A stretch of 64,000 nt of DNA, taken from Spisula solida. Its lineage: Eukaryota > Mollusca > Bivalvia > Venerida > Mactridae. The notes under the pieces are model-generated. The model was given only the letters and a program-made list of their open reading frames with translations, did no database searches and had not been told where the DNA came from. The translations under genes and the position numbers were made by a program. Below, piece by piece: positions 61,001 through 64,000 of the stretch. The DNA is taken from the NCBI GenBank assembly GCA_947247005.1, contig OX365944.1:9126501-9190500 (forward strand). Reading direction: 5' to 3'. Every line of letters begins with the position of its first letter. Within the stretch, counting starts at the first letter, position 1.

Positions 61001-61368
61001 ACTTAGACTGATTTATGGACAAGGCTTCCACAGGGGGCATAAGCGTTTATTGAACGCAGTCTTGTTTTTTTCTATAGCAGGGGCCGTTTACAGGTGGCTT
61101 CCCCTCAGAAAAATTCCACAAGTTATGACCGTTTGTTGGAGACATACATTTTGTGTCCAAACCCTTCTAGTTTTCACTTTTATTTGCAGTCATGTATCGT
61201 GTCAGTTCCCTGACATATCTGCACTGATGTCGTTGTTGGCCGGGTTAAGTATACCACGAATCAGCAGTCAGGAATCAGCACCAGTTGTCTACCCTGTACG
61301 ACCAGAATCACCTTGGACTGCACAACTTACACATATCATGCAAAAAATCAAGAAAGAAAATTCTGATG
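25016..61368 (+). CDS. INTS1: INTS1, Integrator complex subunit 1; 41 exons, 3' end beyond the window
   Basis: INTS1 is the largest scaffold subunit of Integrator, the nuclear RNA polymerase II-bound complex that cleaves snRNA 3' ends and terminates paused transcription. Forty-one GT-AG exons with matching phases give 5,926 nt, or 1,975 codons. The start MDRGKSIMGKRPGKGKG (ATG 25016) was chosen over the in-frame ATG at 25037 because it resembles the fly N-terminus. Landmarks: PPGDLFALGSK, basic KKPKL (74-78), LLCGAVK, KGNSLVSVLAC, NPNNM, QSMPWLAELV, LPVQCLCEFLL, LDTSEEAL, LFVQSFGIP, SMSKLLQ, FLWACIHVPKIWQGR, LLQPHVF and MSLLAGLS, in the order found in human INTS1. Human INTS1 is about 2,190 aa and fly about 2,050, so the last roughly 120-200 residues fall after 64000. 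Seven exon edges are tandemly duplicated into the introns. The gene diverges from CPSF4. Confidence 0.97.
25065..26209 (+). other. INTS1: INTS1 intron 1
   Basis: No gene recognised. It contains a G run at about 25350 and, at 25985-26070, GGATCTTCAAACCTCACATG with GGAGGTTGGTCTTCAACAGT, related to dispersed repeats at 13.4 and 63.8 kb. Confidence 0.5.
26210..26506 (+). CDS. INTS1: INTS1 exon 2
   Basis: Residues 17-115. PLPPGDLFALGSK is the conserved N-terminal block. A Ser/Lys-rich linker with KKPKL is a likely nuclear localisation signal. Donor GTAGGC. Confidence 0.93.
26878..26965 (+). mobile_element. SINE family B tail fragment
   Basis: CTTCGAAGCTGGAGGTCTTT...TTTAGGCAGGGATAAAACC and CTGTCTCTGTTGAACGCAAA match the 3' part of the copy at 29.0 kb. 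Confidence 0.65.
27087..27283 (+). CDS. INTS1: INTS1 exon 3
   Basis: Residues 116-181. DRVEGLLCGAVKYL and MYLTLMHLARTKPALF match the first helical repeats of INTS1. Confidence 0.97.
27880..28017 (+). CDS. INTS1: INTS1 exon 4
   Basis: Residues 182-227, in phase at both ends. KGNSLVSVLACNVLM and EDNWPDDFVK are strongly conserved. Confidence 0.97.
28447..28594 (+). CDS. INTS1: INTS1 exon 5
   Basis: Residues 228-276. VYIEDALGERVWVD and FVDNILTAFNT match human. Confidence 0.97.
28690..28854. mobile_element. MITE, family 2, copy 2 (INTS1 intron 5)
   Basis: Termini CTGTAAATCG and TTGGTTTACAG flanked by TA on both sides. Interior shared with 10052-10260 (GTGCTAAAAA, ATTAATATGGACATTG). Confidence 0.75.
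29015..29320 (+). mobile_element. tRNA-derived SINE, family B, near full length (INTS1 intron 5)
   Basis: A box region CCAGTGGTTAGTGCTCTTG, B box ATGGTTCAAATC, then GAAATTTCAGAAACGC, TCTATTCGAAAAGAGC and the CGAAGCCGGAGG tail ending near ATGAATGCAAACA. Confidence 0.8.
29436..29544 (+). CDS. INTS1: INTS1 exon 6
   Basis: Residues 277-312. Acidic, Ser-rich, poorly conserved linker. Supported by splice sites and by phase 1 in, phase 2 out. Confidence 0.88.
29889..30075 (+). CDS. INTS1: INTS1 exon 7
   Basis: Residues 313-375. TCGYSEVRLLAAQKLELWLQ is almost identical to human. Falls in the region listed for vertebrate INTS1 as an RPB2-binding domain (formerly DUF3677). Confidence 0.97.
30109..30196. 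mobile_element. MITE, family 5 (ACAACCTCTCCAGAG termini), short copy
   Basis: ACAGTGCAACCTCTCTAGAG at the left and CTCTAGAGAGGT near the right form an inverted repeat. Related to copies at 45743-45922 and 49198-49335, but the right end is rearranged. Confidence 0.5.
30549..30694 (+). CDS. INTS1: INTS1 exon 8
   Basis: Residues 376-423. Contains LLMCVCMNC, EVIALLIKMRMKTKPLI and HYLTCIR. Confidence 0.96.
30770..30835 (+). mobile_element. tRNA-like fragment
   Basis: CCTCTGTAGCTCAATGGTTA-GCGCCC and AATCGGGCGACCCGG look like the 5' half of a tRNA or SINE head. A B box is missing, so it is not a functional tRNA gene. Confidence 0.45.
30840..31230. repeat. C/T-rich tandem repeat of about 78 bp (INTS1 intron 8)
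   Basis: TAGAANTTGAAGTTGCTAGT...GATCAAATGCAGTATTGGCC recurs at 30986, 31065 and 31141 (partial at 31221), separated by CCCCGTTTTTTCCCCC tracts. Confidence 0.85.
31809..31950 (+). CDS. INTS1: INTS1 exon 9
   Basis: Residues 424-471. ELLGQHTDNLRMVL and NELSTTRNPNNM. The NPNNM motif is shared by human and fly. Confidence 0.97.
32609..32794 (+). CDS. INTS1: INTS1 exon 10
   Basis: Residues 472-533. FQDLLKNKDDYLRALRALFR matches the human FQDLLTNKDDYLRASRALLR block. Confidence 0.97.
32836..33040 (+). mobile_element. SINE family A, plus strand (INTS1 intron 10)
   Basis: TTCCAGTGGTTAGTTAGCTG and GGGTTCCATTCC resemble A and B boxes. The tail has TGAGTACTGGTCAGGATACA-GTTAGGTGAATTGG, as in the reverse complement of 2955-3150. 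Confidence 0.65.
32990..34335. repeat. Tandem amplification of the SINE-A tail, split by a 0.94-kb insertion
   Basis: About 49-bp units (GAGTACTGGTCAGGATACAG plus TTAGGTGAATTGGCCGCTATATATAACT in two pieces) occur at 32990-33233 and 34170-34335, including one inverted unit at about 33118-33157 that makes a hairpin. The sequence 33234-34170 interrupts the array. Confidence 0.8.
33234..34170. mobile_element. Unclassified 0.94-kb insertion
   Basis: Starts CGAGGGGTGATCAACAAATA after CTATATA and ends before CTATATATATAACTG, so it may have a short TATA-type duplication. The start resembles mariner termini, but no matching right terminus or transposase was seen. Confidence 0.4.
34532..34640 (+). CDS. 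INTS1: INTS1 exon 11
   Basis: Residues 534-569. Acceptor TTTAG ends at 34531, donor GTAAGA at 34641. The last 86 bases and the donor are duplicated immediately downstream. Confidence 0.93.
34555..34732 (+). repeat. Tandem duplication of INTS1 exon 11 3' end plus donor (89-bp offset, two copies)
   Basis: 34555-34643 (exon plus donor) is repeated at 34644-34732. In the exon frame the copy differs at eight bases, six of them third codon positions, and changes only two of 28 amino acids (Met to Ile, Asn to Asp). The copy's donor is weaker (AAAT followed by GTAGGA). Confidence 0.93.
34885..35075 (-). mobile_element. tRNA-derived SINE, family D (minus strand, INTS1 intron 11)
   Basis: On the minus strand: AGTGGTAGAGTGATGGCTTG, B-box-like CAGGTTTTATTCC, then TATCTCCCTTGCTCGACGC and GGGTAGTCTCCATATG, shared with 22840-23010. 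Confidence 0.7.
35246..35366 (+). CDS. INTS1: INTS1 exon 12
   Basis: Residues 570-609. IATIQRDGVWWLHT matches human IAAIQRDAVWWLHT. The 3' end and donor are duplicated once, 71 bp downstream. Confidence 0.96.
35329..35471 (+). repeat. Tandem duplication of INTS1 exon 12 3' end plus donor (71-bp offset, two copies)
   Basis: TAAACCACAGGAATATGTGT-TCTGGTA occurs at 35343 and 35414, each followed by a GTAAGT or GTATGT donor and similar intron sequence. The second copy has TGA in the exon frame. Confidence 0.9.
35761..35835 (+). CDS. INTS1: INTS1 exon 13
   Basis: Residues 610-634, LRKLLFMESVDQYVKDNWP. Joins in phase 2 on both sides. Confidence 0.95.
36867..37024 (+). CDS. INTS1: INTS1 exon 14
   Basis: Residues 635-687. 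CPVLEDTLMRILIIGLNREL and LVDVLIRRAAVL are conserved. Confidence 0.97.
37536..37632 (+). CDS. INTS1: INTS1 exon 15
   Basis: Residues 688-719. LVDALLNLCSYKHPENIVLP matches the human NLCTYHHPENIQLP block. Confidence 0.97.
37667..37887. mobile_element. MITE, family 1, copy 2 (INTS1 intron 15)
   Basis: AGCCTAGGTCCCACTGAG to CTCAGTGGGACCAAGCCT, flanked by TTA on each side. 30 bp after exon 15. Confidence 0.8.
38164..38255 (+). CDS. INTS1: INTS1 exon 16
   Basis: Residues 720-750. LAISNLYWKAWQILLVIAAF, FNPSTF. Confidence 0.97.
38721..38857 (+). CDS. INTS1: INTS1 exon 17
   Basis: Residues 751-796. GLAAWENYPTLK and EMVMTNNF match human. The last 66 bases, from TTTCCCCCACCCACTACAGC to the CAG at the donor, are the source unit of the 71-bp array that follows. 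Confidence 0.96.
38792..40543 (+). repeat. 71-bp array derived from INTS1 exon 17 3' end and donor (24 units plus the exon)
   Basis: After exon 17 ends at 38857, 24 units each begin GTAAG and contain TTTCCCCCACCCACTACAG, GTAGATGATTC and the CAG before the next donor. Lengths are 70-75 bp, mostly 71. Units 2-10 are repeated as units 11-19, a 639-bp (9 x 71) higher-order duplication. The last unit is cut at about 40543. Each unit holds a consensus CAG/GTAAGT donor and a pyrimidine tract plus CAG, which is acceptor-like. Confidence 0.97.
40687..41210. mobile_element. MITE, family 1, copy 3, interrupted by another element (INTS1 intron 17)
   Basis: Starts AGCCTAGGTCCCACTGAG and ends CTCAGTGGGACCTAGGCT. 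The family sequence is broken after GAGTATTTT (about 40710) and resumes at about 41016 (TCTTGGCAATGTACTCC). Confidence 0.8.
40711..41015. mobile_element. 305-bp element (TATGCCCCCGTATCG...), nested copy
   Basis: Starts TATGCCCCCGTATCGATAGA, contains a (CGTCCGTC)n stretch and TTGACCTTCACCTTGACC, and has GGGGGCATAAGCG near its end. GCCCCC and GGGGGC are inverted. A near-identical copy is at 60763-61067. Confidence 0.8.
41767..41891 (+). CDS. INTS1: INTS1 exon 18
   Basis: Residues 797-837. QKEKQEILEFEGHLAASSTK matches human REKQEILAFEGHLAAASTK. Donor GTGAGT. Confidence 0.96.
41966..43160 (+). repeat. Array of about 145-bp modules, family M, copy 2 (INTS1 intron 18)
   Basis: Opens AGCTCACCTGTCACAAAGTG, then CGTCCGTC repeats and eight modules with GGTCACAATTTTGACTTAAT and GGGTCAAAAACTAGGTCAC. 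CTTGTGAACA at 42201, 42346 and 42491 gives a 145-bp period. It is the opposite orientation to 4622-5899. Confidence 0.9.
43164..43500. repeat. Dispersed repeat, family G (TATGTCTCCCACATATAGTG)
   Basis: TATGTCTCCCAC and GTGGGGGAGGAGGGGAGACA are inverted at the start. It shares GATTACAATGAAATTTCACA and GCCAGAGTTATGGCCC with copies at 51.64, 57.96, 60.41 and 61.1 kb. Confidence 0.65.
43606..43735 (+). CDS. INTS1: INTS1 exon 19
   Basis: Residues 838-881. MDQLRSLNDSLKIGQMLCRS and NPDFLLDIIQRQ. Confidence 0.97.
43840..44077. mobile_element. MITE, family 3, copy 3 (INTS1 intron 19)
   Basis: GATCCTGCTCTCCCGAAGCA and TGCTTCGGGAGATCAGGGCC are inverted. Interior AAACAGTTTATTACC is shared with 16518-16749. 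Confidence 0.8.
44637..44936 (+). repeat. 100-bp tandem repeat of INTS1 exon 20 5' end with acceptor (three copies)
   Basis: ATACAG/GGTACCAGTCAGTCG recurs at 44637, 44737 and 44837. Copies 1 and 2 appear identical and have CCTGTAGTTTATGTGAGT where the real exon (copy 3) has CCTGTTCAATGTTTATGTGA. Copies 1 and 2 would each make an 81-nt in-frame exon ending at a GTGAGT donor. Confidence 0.95.
44837..45010 (+). CDS. INTS1: INTS1 exon 20
   Basis: Residues 882-939. QSMPWLAELVESSEGSLDML and PVQCLCEFLL. The third of three 100-bp copies is taken as the real exon because only it reads on through QCLCEFLLHE. Its 3' end is repeated six times downstream. Confidence 0.95.
44970..45256 (+). repeat. 41-bp tandem repeat of INTS1 exon 20 3' end with donor (seven copies)
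   Basis: Exon 20 ends AAGAAAAGTCAG/GTAATG. Six identical 41-bp units follow from 45011 to 45256, each ending in AAAAGTCAG and a new GT donor. Use of a downstream donor shifts frame and meets TAA. Confidence 0.97.
45500..45625 (+). mobile_element. SINE family B internal fragment
   Basis: TCTATTTGGAAAGAGCTATG and GATTCCTTGTATCACACCAC match the middle of the copy at 29.0 kb. Confidence 0.55.
45743..45922. mobile_element. MITE, family 5, copy 2 (INTS1 intron 20)
   Basis: TACAGTATAACCTCTCCAGAG-type left end and CTGAGGTTGCATTGTA right end are inverted. Inside, GCAACAACCTCT recurs. It ends 19 bp before exon 21. Confidence 0.65.
45942..46091 (+). CDS. INTS1: INTS1 exon 21
   Basis: Residues 940-989. 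KKQQQLLSHLQSLV and VMDYFLKRLSSTQAANRAL match human. Weaker donor GTTTGT. Confidence 0.95.
46333..46574. repeat. 31-bp minisatellite (INTS1 intron 21)
   Basis: About eight copies of TTTATACCTTCATGGAGTGA plus AGAGTTGATGG. It ends about 100 bp before exon 22. Confidence 0.93.
46679..46846 (+). CDS. INTS1: INTS1 exon 22
   Basis: Residues 990-1045. Begins GMSMIIS (human GLSLVLS), a variable linker with ENPTMMDTDTS, then HNWLLVDFSAL and AALRQ. Confidence 0.93.
47221..47325 (+). CDS. INTS1: INTS1 exon 23
   Basis: Residues 1046-1080. AIQIEAEPSLVSAYIIFLA, HTADDTLQELDELVV. Confidence 0.95.
47780..47947 (+). CDS. INTS1: INTS1 exon 24
   Basis: Residues 1081-1136. IAQLIVERTTILNYIL matches the human ARLVVERSTIMSHL block. 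Ends TGYSW. Confidence 0.96.
48142..48360. mobile_element. MITE, family 1, copy 4 (INTS1 intron 24)
   Basis: AGCCTAGGTCCCACTGAGCA to CTCAGTGGGACCTAGGCT, followed by TTA; the left flank is GTA. Confidence 0.8.
48955..49066 (+). CDS. INTS1: INTS1 exon 25
   Basis: Residues 1137-1173. VQWEKGESATMRILVVNAMI matches human LRWSSGETATMHILVVHAMV. Confidence 0.96.
49198..49335. mobile_element. MITE, family 5, copy 3 (INTS1 intron 25)
   Basis: TACAGTACAACCTTTCCAGA at the left and CTACAGAGGTTGTGCTGTA at the right are inverted. 138 bp, TA at both ends. Confidence 0.75.
49560..49718 (+). CDS. INTS1: INTS1 exon 26
   Basis: Residues 1174-1226. FPEEGKSPSAFLLDTSEEAL and DWLKLRMIRS. The last 48 bases and donor are tandemly repeated six more times in the intron. 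Confidence 0.97.
49671..50084 (+). repeat. 61-bp tandem repeat of INTS1 exon 26 3' end with donor (seven copies)
   Basis: Six units follow the exon from 49719 to 50084. Each is GTGAGTTATTGG or GTAAGTTATTGG, a short variable joint, then AACTTAGAATGATC...GAGTGATCCATTAATTGATG and CAG before the next donor. Confidence 0.96.
50544..50795 (+). CDS. INTS1: INTS1 exon 27
   Basis: Residues 1227-1310. LQDLELNQLFLFVQSFGIPV, SMSKLLQCLD, VIEVQYKRGAIGGDKFYSML. Weak donor GTTTGA, supported by phase. Confidence 0.95.
51385..51500 (+). CDS. INTS1: INTS1 exon 28
   Basis: Residues 1311-1349. Acidic EEEEMESESADD stretch then MANMLLQ, corresponding to human DDLAGMFLQ. Confidence 0.9.
51635..51850. repeat. Dispersed repeat, family G fragment (INTS1 intron 28)
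   Basis: CTTCTTAACCATTGGTCAGA and TGCCAGAGTTATGGCCCTTT match 43164-43500. Confidence 0.55.
51906..51968 (+). CDS. INTS1: INTS1 exon 29
   Basis: Residues 1350-1370, AFDPSGRKSPDTETHYRSLL. Short exon supported by phase 0 at both ends. Confidence 0.9.
52448..52657. mobile_element. MITE, family 1, copy 5 (INTS1 intron 29)
   Basis: Starts AAGCCTAGGTCCCACTGAGC and ends CTCAATGGGACCTAGGT. The most eroded copy, ending 36 bp before exon 30. Confidence 0.75.
52694..52747 (+). CDS. INTS1: INTS1 exon 30
   Basis: Residues 1371-1388, SVNTRPTGALDVIKGFNQ. 54 nt, in phase both sides. Identity rests on position and splice sites. Confidence 0.85.
53403..53495 (+). CDS. INTS1: INTS1 exon 31
   Basis: Residues 1389-1419, with CSLLRVIMAKK. 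Poorly conserved helical region. Confidence 0.85.
54055..54229 (+). CDS. INTS1: INTS1 exon 32
   Basis: Residues 1420-1477. MMMLAPYCAGQKSPMSAMV followed by the basic stretch RAKKGSRKSQLR. Confidence 0.88.
54345..54440 (+). mobile_element. Possible tRNA-derived SINE head
   Basis: AGTTAGTGGAGTGCTAGACT and GGTTTAATTACC have A-box and B-box spacing. No tail was identified. Confidence 0.35.
54627..54768 (+). CDS. INTS1: INTS1 exon 33
   Basis: Residues 1478-1524, Ser-rich DLNKLSSSDSSELETLV then a helical segment. Fits phases 1 in and 2 out. Confidence 0.88.
55057..55150. repeat. 54-bp tandem duplication (INTS1 intron 33)
   Basis: GCTGGAATTATTGCTTAGGC-CATAGTTTTCTCCCTC occurs at 55057 and 55111. 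Confidence 0.85.
55235..55815 (+). repeat. Family M element, copy 3 (INTS1 intron 33)
   Basis: Opens AGCTGACCTGTCACATAGTG and ends CTAGGGCCCTTTTGGGCCCT-CTTGTTT, the same two ends as 4622-5899 reversed. Contains three diverged modules, so the number of modules varies between copies. Confidence 0.8.
55862..56104 (+). CDS. INTS1: INTS1 exon 34
   Basis: Residues 1525-1605. LFVDWLELLDPEIV (human LLVDWLEMLDPEVV), PYLLALLTHQSSWGTLHKC. Confidence 0.97.
56594..56681 (+). CDS. INTS1: INTS1 exon 35
   Basis: Residues 1606-1635. VLDFLWACIHVPKIWQGRE is almost identical to human. Confidence 0.97.
57009..57265 (+). CDS. INTS1: INTS1 exon 36
   Basis: Residues 1636-1720. LMVLADYITQEA, RIDLLRACISGDEEKVIGL (human LLLSCCCGDDESVRKV). 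Confidence 0.94.
57593..57722 (+). CDS. INTS1: INTS1 exon 37
   Basis: Residues 1721-1764. LLLELYLQYPYLSVW corresponds to human LLLQLYLQRPELRV. Confidence 0.94.
57962..58260. repeat. Dispersed repeat, family G, copy 2 (INTS1 intron 37)
   Basis: TATGTTTCCCATATATAGTG with GGGGAGACATATTGA, then GATTGCAATGAAACTTCACA. Confidence 0.65.
58324..58890 (+). repeat. 63-bp tandem repeat of INTS1 exon 38 5' end with acceptor (nine copies)
   Basis: ATTACTAG/ATGGATATGGTGAC recurs every 63 bp from 58324 to the real exon at 58828. Each unit has ACATAGATTGATCACTGGAC followed by TATCATAATTGATATTTCTA and a new AG. The minus strand is open throughout because 63 is a multiple of 3; that reading frame is a by-product. 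Confidence 0.97.
58828..58961 (+). CDS. INTS1: INTS1 exon 38
   Basis: Residues 1765-1808. MDMVTHRLITGLYQ, ACRKLAAEHPVLMLR (human ACRKLAVAHPLLLLR). The ninth copy of a 63-bp repeat supplies its start; only this copy reads on as YQGSKSK. Confidence 0.95.
59272..59471. mobile_element. MITE, family 4, copy 2 (INTS1 intron 38)
   Basis: ATATCGCTGGCTTAGAAT at the left and ATTCCAAACCAGCTATAT at the right are inverted. Includes the GGTCGTAAGTGCCACTTACG palindrome. It ends about 40 bp before exon 39. Confidence 0.8.
59513..59702 (+). CDS. INTS1: INTS1 exon 39
   Basis: Residues 1809-1872. QLPAIVALLKGKTQFTFTEF and LGILDLLQPHVF match human. Confidence 0.97.
60218..60348 (+). CDS. INTS1: INTS1 exon 40
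   Basis: Residues 1873-1915. LIVKLVQMLTDYVSFDSTRA, ALLQKHVLLLR (human SFLQKHADPL). Confidence 0.95.
60400..60610. repeat. Family G fragment (INTS1 intron 40)
   Basis: Contains TTGGTACCAAGCCTAGTTGT and TGCTGAAGTTATGTCCCTTT, matching family G. Confidence 0.5.
60763..61067. mobile_element. 305-bp element (TATGCCCCCGTATCG...), copy 2 (INTS1 intron 40)
   Basis: Near-identical to 40711-41015 from TATGCCCCCGTATCGATAGA to ATTGAACGCAGTCTTGTTT, so recent activity is likely. Confidence 0.8.
61190..61368 (+). CDS. INTS1: INTS1 exon 41 (last one in window)
   Basis: Residues 1916-1975. DISALMSLLAGLSIPR (human LKSLLAGLSLPS), then WTAQLTHIMQKIKKEN. Ends in phase 1 at GTTAGT. No following exon was found up to 64000. 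Confidence 0.94.
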
Positions 61369-64000
61369 GTTAGTATACATTGTTTATATAGTAATATGTT
61401 GAAAAAATTGCAAAAATGCCCCCGTCTTTGATGAGGGGTATCATGTCCAACAATTTGTTTCACGGCAATATTCCCATTTTCTTTAACTAACAAGTAACAA
61501 CAGTTATCTTCCTTATTTGGGGCTAAACCAGTTTTAATCTGATCGCTCTTATCTTGATTGGGTAATCACGCTGTGCAAACTCCACGGGAAGTCGGAATAT
61601 AAGTAATGCCTATCATTTGCCTAAGGGGTTTTTGCCCTCACAGCAATAATTATTATACATTTTATATTTTTGACATTTTGTACATACGAAGGGTACTTGT
61701 CTCTGTCTATATGAAATAATTTAGTTTTTAGAACATGCATGATTAAGACTTCGTTGATTGTGTGTGTTGTTACTATGTACATGGGGGAAAATATACTTAA
61801 TTATGCATTTGTATGATGACATGTGTATTGTCTATGTTCCGTGGGTTATGAAATTAACTGTATAAATGTTATGTTATGTATAATCAAAGAATACGGGAGT
61901 GTATAGTGTATATCCGTGGTATAATAGGTGTAAGCCGAAATGTCACACAAATAGGCATTTTGACATTTAACTGACTTTCCAGCGATTTTGATATGAGCAA
62001 AATCTTTTATTGTATGATAATGGCTGTTCAAAACAGGTGGTTGTTCAGTCCAAATCAATAAAAAAAACTGCAACGTGATTCTGAGTTTAGAATTTGTCTC
62101 AGTTGTAAAAGTCTCCTTTTTATATACGTTTTCTGTTTTTGCTATCAGCATCGGGAAAGTATTCAAACCGGTTTAAGATGTACGACTCACTAAAATTACG
62201 AATATTATTGTATTGTCTTTACTCATAATCATTATAATACAGATGGTGAGACAGAATAAATGAGTGCAAATTGTCAACTTTTTTTACATAATGATATATA
62301 ATTAAATAGCATTTTTATAATAGAAACAGTAAACTCAGGAATAGAGTTTAAACATAACGTAGACTTATTTCTATCAAGTTAAATTCATCAATTGCAGATA
62401 GAAATCAAGCCCGGTATATCCAACATATACTGTTCAACATTCCCTTATTAAAACATACCGCAACCAGCATGGATTCGCAATCAGTGTTATGTGATATACA
62501 TAGTGCCGACAGTCTATTGGATGAATTAACAATAAAAACTTTTCATTCACCAATTGCTCGCTGGTGGGCATACGTGTGTATGACTAACACTGTATACAAG
62601 CATGATCTCTCATAATGTGCCCACTGGCAGTCTATTGGATGAATGAACAATAAATACCTTTCATTCAACAATTGGTCGCTGGTGGACACATTTGTGTATG
62701 AATAACCCTGATCTCTATTATACTAGTATTTAACAAAGATCTAAATATATTAAGCTCAAATTATAGTCAATTTAATTATATCTAGTTGTTCTAAAGGCTG
62801 TATTAAAAGTTTCTAGTTTCTTATAATTTTCAATTTCTAGTGAGAATGACCTCAGGTGTACCTGTTTTAATTTTATGATGATGTTATATAGATGAGGCAT
62901 ATAAAATAATGAAACAGCCGCTTTAAATCAGGAACGCTATATAGATGCATGTTAAAAAAAGAATTTTTAATCAAATTTCGTGGATTTAACATCCCGGGTT
63001 AAAATTATAACAATTATTTCAGTTAGTTATGAAGGAAATTCTTCATAAATGTATGTTTATGATGTGTAAATTAACTTCACACTTTAAATTTAAATTGTTA
63101 TAAAAACAAATCCCTGTATGTAACAACAGAAAAGCATCATTGCCTAAGGGTACAAATAAAGATATGATAAGTTATGTTTTATTGCAGGCTATATAATCCG
63201 ATCAGTTAAATTGGACGCCATGCTGTGCGCAGATAATTAGCTCGGTAAATTTCGGCAGCTAACGAACTTTACCGAATTAATAAGCGCTAAACAAATTTAA
63301 GTAATGATTAATTTCAATGTTACAAACGCCCATAAAATTTTCAAAATCTTTTATTTATTTTTACATGTTTCGAAAGTAAAATAAATTTACTATCTAATGT
63401 GGTAAATACATTTTAGATATTGTATGTGATAAACTTGATATAGAGTATTAAACACCAAGTTTAACGGACAATTTCTGCCAAAGTTGCTAATTTTACAAAG
63501 AATATAGAGTAATTCAAGAATGATAATTTTCAAAGTTAAATTCGCCCATAATGTTTTAGATTCAAGAATAATTAAAAATAACGATAGTAATATGTAAAGA
63601 TGAAATAAACTTTTGTGCTAAATACAAATTTGATATTTTAATTCGTTAAGGAATTATAAGCGTTAAACTAAATTTCCCCTTCTACTTTTAATGTAAATTT
63701 TATCGACGCGCGGATTATCAGTACAATAATGAAAGTTGGGTATGCTTGCTTTGCCATTGGTGGCTAATGTGATGGTCGGTAGATCTGTTTCCATTGAATT
63801 ACTCAACAATATTTGGTCCTAGGATCCTCAAACTGTCCATGGAGGTGGGACAGTAACAGTAGATAACCACTACTGATTTTGATGTCAGGAGGTTGCTGTG
63901 ACCTTTTACATTAATGACTATTTGACTGCTATGGAACGTCTATGTTTTACAAACACACCTTGTTTAAAGAGCCAAAAAGTAAAATATGAACTACAAAATT
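61369..64000 (+). other. INTS1: INTS1 intron 41 (open at window end)
   Basis: No INTS1 C-terminal exon recognised. It contains a 118-bp tandem duplication (AGTCTATTGGATGAAT at 62511 and 62629), degenerate AT-rich direct repeats at about 63250-63700, and a dispersed repeat at 63760-63920. Confidence 0.6.
62511..62740. repeat. 118-bp tandem duplication
   Basis: AGTCTATTGGATGAATNAAC with TTTTCATTCA and CAATTGNTCGCTGGTGG, two copies with a few differences. Confidence 0.8.

Noticed and set aside
63186..63240. Possible terminal INTS1 exon after TTTATTGCAG at 63185
   Set aside because: It would join in phase and stop after 18 codons, but the peptide has no resemblance to the INTS1 C-terminus, which is conserved between human and fly.

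Overview
The window is AT-rich nuclear DNA from an animal, with GT-AG introns and a very dense load of short transposons, SINEs and minisatellites. The repeat families (a module built on GTCACAAAGTGAC, another beginning TATGCCCCCGTATCG) and the protein sequences suggest a lophotrochozoan, most likely a bivalve mollusc. The phylum is an inference from the sequence style; no database was searched.

Three protein-coding genes are supported. (1) 1-1281, + strand: the last two exons of a tektin, carrying the RPNVELCRD signature. (2) 11008-24891, - strand: a complete seven-exon gene for CPSF4/CPSF30, the zinc-finger subunit of the mRNA cleavage and polyadenylation factor, 307 aa, with five CCCH fingers and two CCHC knuckles. 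(3) 25016-61368, + strand: 41 exons of INTS1, the largest scaffold subunit of the Integrator complex; 1,975 codons were assembled with every splice phase consistent. Its last roughly 120-200 residues lie beyond the window. CPSF4 and INTS1 are head to head with 124 bp between their start codons, so they very likely share a bidirectional promoter. Both act in RNA 3'-end cleavage, one on mRNA and one on snRNA and prematurely terminated transcripts.

Region by region: 1.3-11 kb is the tektin 3' UTR followed by repeats (29-bp minisatellite, an array of about 145-bp modules, 98-bp tandem repeat, MITEs). 11-25 kb is CPSF4; its 9.3-kb intron contains a 7.86-kb element with inverted termini of about 193 bp and an 8-bp candidate target duplication, which itself holds SINEs, MITEs, an internal duplication and a perfect 60-bp-arm palindrome. 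25-64 kb is INTS1 with repeat-filled introns.

The most unusual signal is in INTS1. Seven separate tandem duplications each begin or end inside an exon and carry a copy of the adjacent splice site: exons 11, 12, 17, 20 (both edges), 26 and 38. The largest has 24 copies of a 71-bp unit made from the 3' end of exon 17, every unit starting at a consensus 5' splice site, with a nine-unit higher-order duplication. I know of no described gene with this pattern of repeated splice-site duplication.
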